Part shown: positions 58,748-64,000 of the stretch, piece by piece
Layout: every line of letters starts with the position of its first letter
Numbering within the stretch: position 1 is the stretch's first letter
Source of the DNA: Przewalskia tangutica
Lineage: Eukaryota > Streptophyta > Magnoliopsida > Solanales > Solanaceae
Length of the DNA: 64,000 bases
Reading direction: 5' to 3'
Assembly: GCA_029844215.1 (NCBI GenBank)
Contig: CM056725.1
Coordinates: 30,906,485-30,970,484 of the forward strand
The notes under the pieces: model-generated
Told to the model about the DNA's origin: nothing
Databases searched by the model: none
What the model saw: only the letters and a program-made list of their open reading frames with translations
Position numbers and translations under genes: made by a program

Positions 58748-59463
58748 CTAATCAAACTCGCCCGTAGGCGATAGCTAAGGAAAATGACGAACTACCCACC
58801 AATCTCAAGGCTAAGTCCTCCTACAAGGACACTCTCTCGACACATGGCCACGACGACCGCAGTACAACAAGTACCAACTAAAAGACGACATTCCGGGATG
58901 ACGTCACACTGATGAACGGAAGCCCCGAGTTCTCGACCAACTCCTACACACCGAACGTCCCGAAATCGCGGAAGACCACTCGACCATGGCGAGGTGCATA
59001 TCTAATCTACGCGAGGCGACGCCTCGAAAGTTACTAAAGGACCTTGCCGCTCGGCCTCTTCTCGTGTCCTTCGTTAACTCGTCGATCTCTACACGCCTGC
59101 TGCGCATAAGCCCGCATACGTGCCATGCTCAAGCCTAATCAAGAATTACTCTGCACAACCCTCTTTTAGATAGTCCTCAAGACTCGCAGACATCGGTATA
59201 CTCTGTAGCCAAATCTATAGCTAGTAATGTGGTCGCTTTGCAATCTAATTTCACTGTTCTGGCCGTGGAACTAAAGGTTCAAATGTCATGGCCGCGAGAA
59301 CCGCCGCCGTAGTGCTAAACTTTATCGGGCTAGTGACGTCGCAGAAATCCCGAATGAAGCATTACCCTAGGTAATGATTGGGCTTGTCCACGCCACCCTC
59401 TGACTTACTCGCGGCTCCTCGGCCGCTTTGCCTCCCGGGCTCGGTTGCCCTACGCGGAGGCAT
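58748..59463 (-). pseudogene. gag remnant of element H
   Basis: ATG at 59463, MPP-type basic N-terminus, about 239 codons to the TGEFD ending and stop at 58748. Frame-broken. Knuckle residues are not intact in one frame. Same lineage as B, C and F. Confidence 0.6.
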
Positions 59464-59568
59464 ATCGGTAAGTGGAAAGAAACACGTTAGAGGTCCAACT
59501 TACAACACTCTAAGGCACGATCTCGAGTGAGAAGAATGAAACCAATCCTAAATATCCTATAGCCTCAC

Positions 59569-59602
59569 GATTATTGGTGTGGTGCACAACACACCGATAA
59601 TC
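59569..59602 (-). ncRNA. Leader stem-loop of H with GUGCAC loop
   Basis: Minus strand GATTATCGGTGTG and CACACCAATAATC arms (one mismatch) around TTGTGCAC, identical to B. Confidence 0.6.
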
Positions 59603-59647
59603 AAGACTTCATCGATACGATGCGTAGACACTTTCCGAGGATTAATC

Positions 59648-59658
59648 GCTCGATACCA
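59648..59658 (-). other. Primer-binding site of H
   Basis: Minus strand TGGTATCGAGC, four bases from the LTR. Confidence 0.8.
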
Positions 59659-59662
59659 CTTT

Positions 59663-62600
59663 TGTCACGACCGGCCCGGATCGTGCCTTACCGGGCACCC
59701 TGGTGACACAACATCAGTAATCGTGAACATAAAACAACAACATGAGATAACGAAATATAAAACAATGATCAGGAAAACTTGCCTTTCGGCATATATATAA
59801 CCATCAACTCTTTTACAAATGAGCAAATTAATCCTTTTTACAATCCACGCCCACAACGATTACATGGACCTAAGAAATGATCGACAACTATGGCGGACGG
59901 GGCCCCGCCAAACCCGCGAATGTAAACACTTACTACGCAGCGGACTATACTGCCGATAAGCCTCGGAGAAACGGAGCTTCCCAAACGCTAAGCGTGACCA
60001 CGAGAGCTAGGATCAACGGCCGGTGTACCTCGACTGCGGCATGAACGCACCCCAAGGAGGTCGACAACAAAAATTTAGTATGTGAAACTGAAAATACATA
60101 TCAGAAATGAAATCATAGCGCCATATAAAGCAGAGACATGTATGATAACCAAACTACGATTACAACAAAGCGATCCGCCAAGTCGAGGACTCACGCCTCA
60201 GTCATCACTCGAAGTATAACAACGGGTCTCGGGCCCACAACATCAATCATGCCCGTGGATACCTTCCTCACCGGCACATGGATATACAAGCACGAAGGAA
60301 CACACTGAACACCGTGTCCCACTGTGTCATAATAAATCAGACGGTAAGTGCGAAGGCATAGCCGACTACTAAAACCTACAAGTACCAAGGTCGTGAAGCG
60401 TATCATAAGATCTGTCTAGACCGTCACATGATCAAAGCGGCCACTTGCCCGCAGATATCGATGCGCGTCTAACCACGAACTCCGCAGCCCGCATAGGCCA
60501 ATCTCATCGCCCGCATGAGGCATTCCGCGTCGAGGGTAGCTACTCCGGCATCGCCCCGACTTCGCGATCCGCATAGCCACAAGGACCGCATGCCCATAAA
60601 GGACGACACTAACTGGAACTCGTAGTTCCGCATAGGCCGGGACTGCATGAGGTATTCTCGAATCATAGGTCCATCGACCGCTGAGTCTACCGCCGGAGGG
60701 CGCTTAACCCTAATCATCTCAAGAGATGAATGCCACAATACTATCATAACGATCGATAGTTAATAAGCACAATCAAGGGAAACCCTTCACACAAACATCA
60801 CAAGATACTAACACACGTAGCATCCCAACACGTTTACTTATCAACGCAATCAAGAAAGTATTACAAGGCTATCACAAACCAATACAATCAAGTTGTTCAC
60901 ACAAGGTACCTTCTACTATATGATTAACAAAATCGGTTTTTATCTCCAAAGTACTTCATACATCAACTCTTTAAAAGATCGTTACTTTCACAATGTCACA
61001 CAATACAGTAGTATAAAATAGAGTGACTATCCTTTTAAAGTAAATCAATTACTTCTTTGTAAAATCAAGTAGCAACATTCTTTTCTAATGATCAAGTTTG
61101 CCTAATTTCCAATGTTCAAGTTTCTCATTTTAGAAAGGTTTCGTAGTTCATAGTCTTATTCATTTGAGAATATAATTCTCCTTAAAACTATCTGAGCAAC
61201 ATAAGTCTTATATGTGAGTAGGATATTCTTGTTTATAACACTCTTATTACAAAGACCATGATCTAGGAAATATCATTTGTCTCATCTTAGCTTCTATGCA
61301 GATGGAAGTTTCTATCGGTTTTAATAATACTTAATTAGTCAAAACATTTCCTTATTAACGCTGGTTTGTCGATACACATTCGATTTCAAATCAAGAAAAC
61401 ATTTTAAGCCGTTATACCTAACTTCCCATAAAGCTAGTATAACTCTTAAGTTTTTCAAAAAAAAACAAGTATTACTTCTTCTTTCAAAATGATTCAAAAA
61501 TCTTTTGAAATACTTCAAGTTCTTTATTAACACATAACAAGCCAGTTATAGTTCAAATCAAGACTTTTAAAACCAATTGTATTTTCTTACCAACATAAAG
61601 TCATTATAACCAACTTCCCATAAAGTCGTTATAACACTTTATGTTTTAAACCAATCACATACATTTAGCACGTGACGTCACCGTACTACATAGTTCCACA
61701 TATCATGCTAGAAGAGATAGGAAGAGGTTCACATACCTCGCGACGATTATCGACTAATAGCAAAACGCTCCAAGTACCTCAAACCACCGGCTACTCCCTA
61801 AGCCAAGTAGATCGCGCCACGCATAGTACTTCCACCTATAAGGCCACAAGGCGCTTATTAACATAAGGTCTCTTCGTAGAACATTCTACAGAAAATTCGC
61901 AAAGACTTCCCCCGCAACAGCGTAAATCTCCTCTCTATCGAGGCTGGCTACCAAGCCAACGAGGGGTTATACATCTAACCCTAACGGTACAATTCTACTC
62001 CACGGTACTACTTCACAAGTCTCATGAATACAGCCTAAGTAATTCTGATCAAGAATCTTCTTTAAATTCAGCTTAAGTCGCAAGACATTGCCGTAAGTAT
62101 TATTCGGCTTAAGTCAAAAGACATTGCCAATAACTACGTTCAGTTCTATATATAGTATACTTCAACTATATATTCACAATCATGTAATTTCCAATTACAA
62201 TAGAGGACAAGATAATTACCTCGATAAGCCCATAATTATCCTAGCTTAAAGTCGATCTGGGCAATCGTTTAGCTCCAACTCCGAGCGCTCAACCCGCTTA
62301 AACCACCCTTAGAAGTTCTAACCAACTTACACAATACTCCAACGGACTATGGAGATTTTCCTAGGGTTTCGGTTTTGTGGTCGACGGAAGTATAATAGTA
62401 TTTTCGGGCTTTTCAGATAGGTATAACCTTAGAATACAACAAGGTATATGGCTAAGGTAATTTGGGCATTATAACAATACTTTTGAGAGTATTTCTACAC
62501 CACAAAGGGGGTACATAATCTGAGAACAACACCACAAGGAGGGGGAAGTCTCGCCACAAGGCCAACTCAAGGAGGGGCTCTCGCCAAGGGGGAAAGGACG

Positions 62601-63075
62601 AGAACAAGGTGGAGGGAGGAAGAGCTCACAAGACTTAGGCATTTTTGGATGAAGAAGTCTTCAACCTTAAGGGGTATTTATAGGTCGGGATGGCCAACCA
62701 AAGGCCAAGATCAATCCATGTTAGGCAAGTGTAGGGCTAGGATTTACCAACACAAATATCCTACCAACTCCTTGACTTTTCCAAGGCACCAAAAGCGTGC
62801 TCCCTTTGTCCAATTCGTCCAAATGGGCGTTCAAGTCCACCAATTGGAGGTGCCAAGTGTCGCCTCCCGTTGGTCCAAAATGTTTCGCCTCTCGGAAAAA
62901 TCCGCAAAAATTAAAAAAGACATAGTCGGAAATTCCCTACGAAAGTCGTGGAAAGCGTTTCGTCGAAAAACGACTCTAAACGTGTTGTGCACAAAAATTT
63001 TCGCCAAGCCAATATTAAAAGTTTCAAATTTTCACGCACGCCCTTACGCACATACTTTGGAAATACGGTATTACA
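59663..63075 (-). mobile_element. Element H, 5' LTR (3,413 bp)
   Basis: Near-copy of 53697-57081, sharing the GTATTACA variant end, which confirms that the two LTRs belong together. Stem-loop 61594-61643, minisatellite 60420-60720, TATA box 62675-62682. H totals 9,379 bases. Confidence 0.92.
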
Positions 63076-63846
63076 CCTGCGCGAGCTACGGAGTTCAGTG
63101 TTAGTATGCGGGTTATGCCTCATGCGGTGCATGTGGCCATGCGGACAATGAGTCCAGACGATGCCGAGGAGTAGCTACCGCCGATGCGGGGTTATACCTC
63201 GCGGGCCCACGTGAGTGGCCTATGCGGACTCGAGTTCAGATTAGGCTTGCAGAATGATGATGAGGCGAGTGGCCTGTTTCGATCATTCGCGACCTAGACA
63301 AGACCTATTACGATTACCTATTGTTGCTCTTGTTTGTGATGTACTACGTCGTTTTCCTTGGTTGTTTCACACATATTTGTAAACTGGTTTTTAAATGATA
63401 TGTTTTCATTTAAGTATTTCTGATTTCGCATACTTAGTACTGTTGTCTTGACCTCGCCGGGGCTGCGTTCATGCCGCGGTAAGGGCAAGCAGTGCTAGAT
63501 CCACATCCTTAGGATCTTTGCGTTGGTGTCGGGAGCTCCATCTTCTCGGAGGCTCTACTTTTAGGTATGATCTCCTGATTGTAGATAGTTTTGTCTGATC
63601 GAGGTATGGCGGGCCCTGTCCGCCATAGTTGTTTACTTCCTTAGAGGTGCAGTAGTACTATTATACAGTTGGGATGTAGCGCAAAACTTGAGTTATTTAT
63701 ATTATGCGAAAGGCAAGCTTTTCTTGAGATAAGCGTGTCTTATTTTATAAAGCTGTTTCTGTCTTGTTTTATATTCCATTGGTTACTCGATGTATGACTA
63801 CTTGGGTGCCGGTGAGGCACGATCCACGGGCCGGGCAGTCGTGACA
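63076..63846 (+). mobile_element. Element G, 5' LTR part 2
   Basis: Resumes in the minisatellite after H, carries the GGCGGGCCCTGTCCGCC block near 63608 and ends CAGTCGTGACA. Confidence 0.85.
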
Positions 63847-64000
63847 AAAGTGGTATCAGTATTAATCCTCGGAAAGTGTCTACAGATCGTATCTAGTAAG
63901 TCTTGATTATCGGTGTGTTGTGCACCACACCAATGTCGAGGCTATAGGATATTTAGGATTGGTTTCCATTCTTCTCATTACGAGATCGTGCTTTAGAGGC
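63847..64000 (+). other. Element G, PBS and leader, cut by window end
   Basis: TGGTATCAG at 63851-63859 is the start of the tRNA-iMet site. The GATTATCGGTGTG/TTGTGCAC leader stem-loop follows at 63905-63937 with a decayed right arm. The gag start would lie just beyond the window. Confidence 0.75.

Overview
The window looks like plant nuclear heterochromatin, probably from a eudicot and perhaps a Solanaceae species (low confidence; the guess rests on the style of the LTR termini). I see no intact protein-coding gene, no tRNA, no rRNA and no CRISPR array. Almost every base belongs to LTR retrotransposons of one Ty3/gypsy-type superfamily inserted into one another. Their LTRs run from TGTTATACC to GGTCGTGACA and are 3.3-3.7 kb long. 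Their primer-binding sites match initiator-Met tRNA.

Layout. 1-1017 is the 3' end of an LTR (W). 1018-1659 and 11085-12013 are flanking sequence, the right part resembling the LTR end of an Ogre/TAT-type element. They are split by a solo LTR X (1660-4036 plus 10689-11084), which is itself interrupted by minus-strand element Y (4037-10688, left LTR truncated). 12014-12175 is the LTR end of element A, followed by its PBS, its leader and then fragments of a host gene. Minus-strand element B (12583-31115, TSD AAAGG) splits those host-gene fragments, and plus-strand element C (19774-29101, TSD GAAAG) sits in B's 5' LTR. From 32030 minus-strand element D follows. Its 5' LTR is cut by minus-strand element E (from 40889). 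The one visible LTR of E is cut by plus-strand elements F (41714-51419, TSD TACCC) and G (from 52036). The 5' LTR of G is cut by minus-strand element H (53697-63075, TSD CCTAT). The deepest nesting is A > D > E > G > H.

Every complete element has the same plan: about 9.2-9.7 kb, two giant LTRs, and only 2.1-2.6 kb between PBS and PPT. That interior holds a gag remnant closed by its own stop codon. In B, C, F and H it also holds a decayed tail of integrase. Protease, reverse transcriptase and RNase H are absent. The family is therefore non-autonomous (TR-GAG/LARD-like) and must be mobilised by enzymes encoded elsewhere. Conserved non-coding parts are a G-box palindrome and a TATA box near the LTR start, a long stem-loop in the body of the LTR, exchangeable minisatellite cassettes, a hairpin next to the PPT, and a leader stem-loop with a self-complementary GUGCAC loop just after the PBS.

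The most notable content is 12432-12582 plus 31116-32012. These are decayed pieces of NRPE1, the largest subunit of RNA polymerase V, the plant enzyme that directs DNA methylation onto transposons. They lie directly behind the PBS and leader of element A and are joined in the wrong order, with the late part of the protein before the early part.

Caution: paired LTRs differ mainly by 1-3 base losses around CAG/CTG/CCG. This may be consensus error at methylated cytosines, so frameshifts and LTR ages should not be taken at face value.
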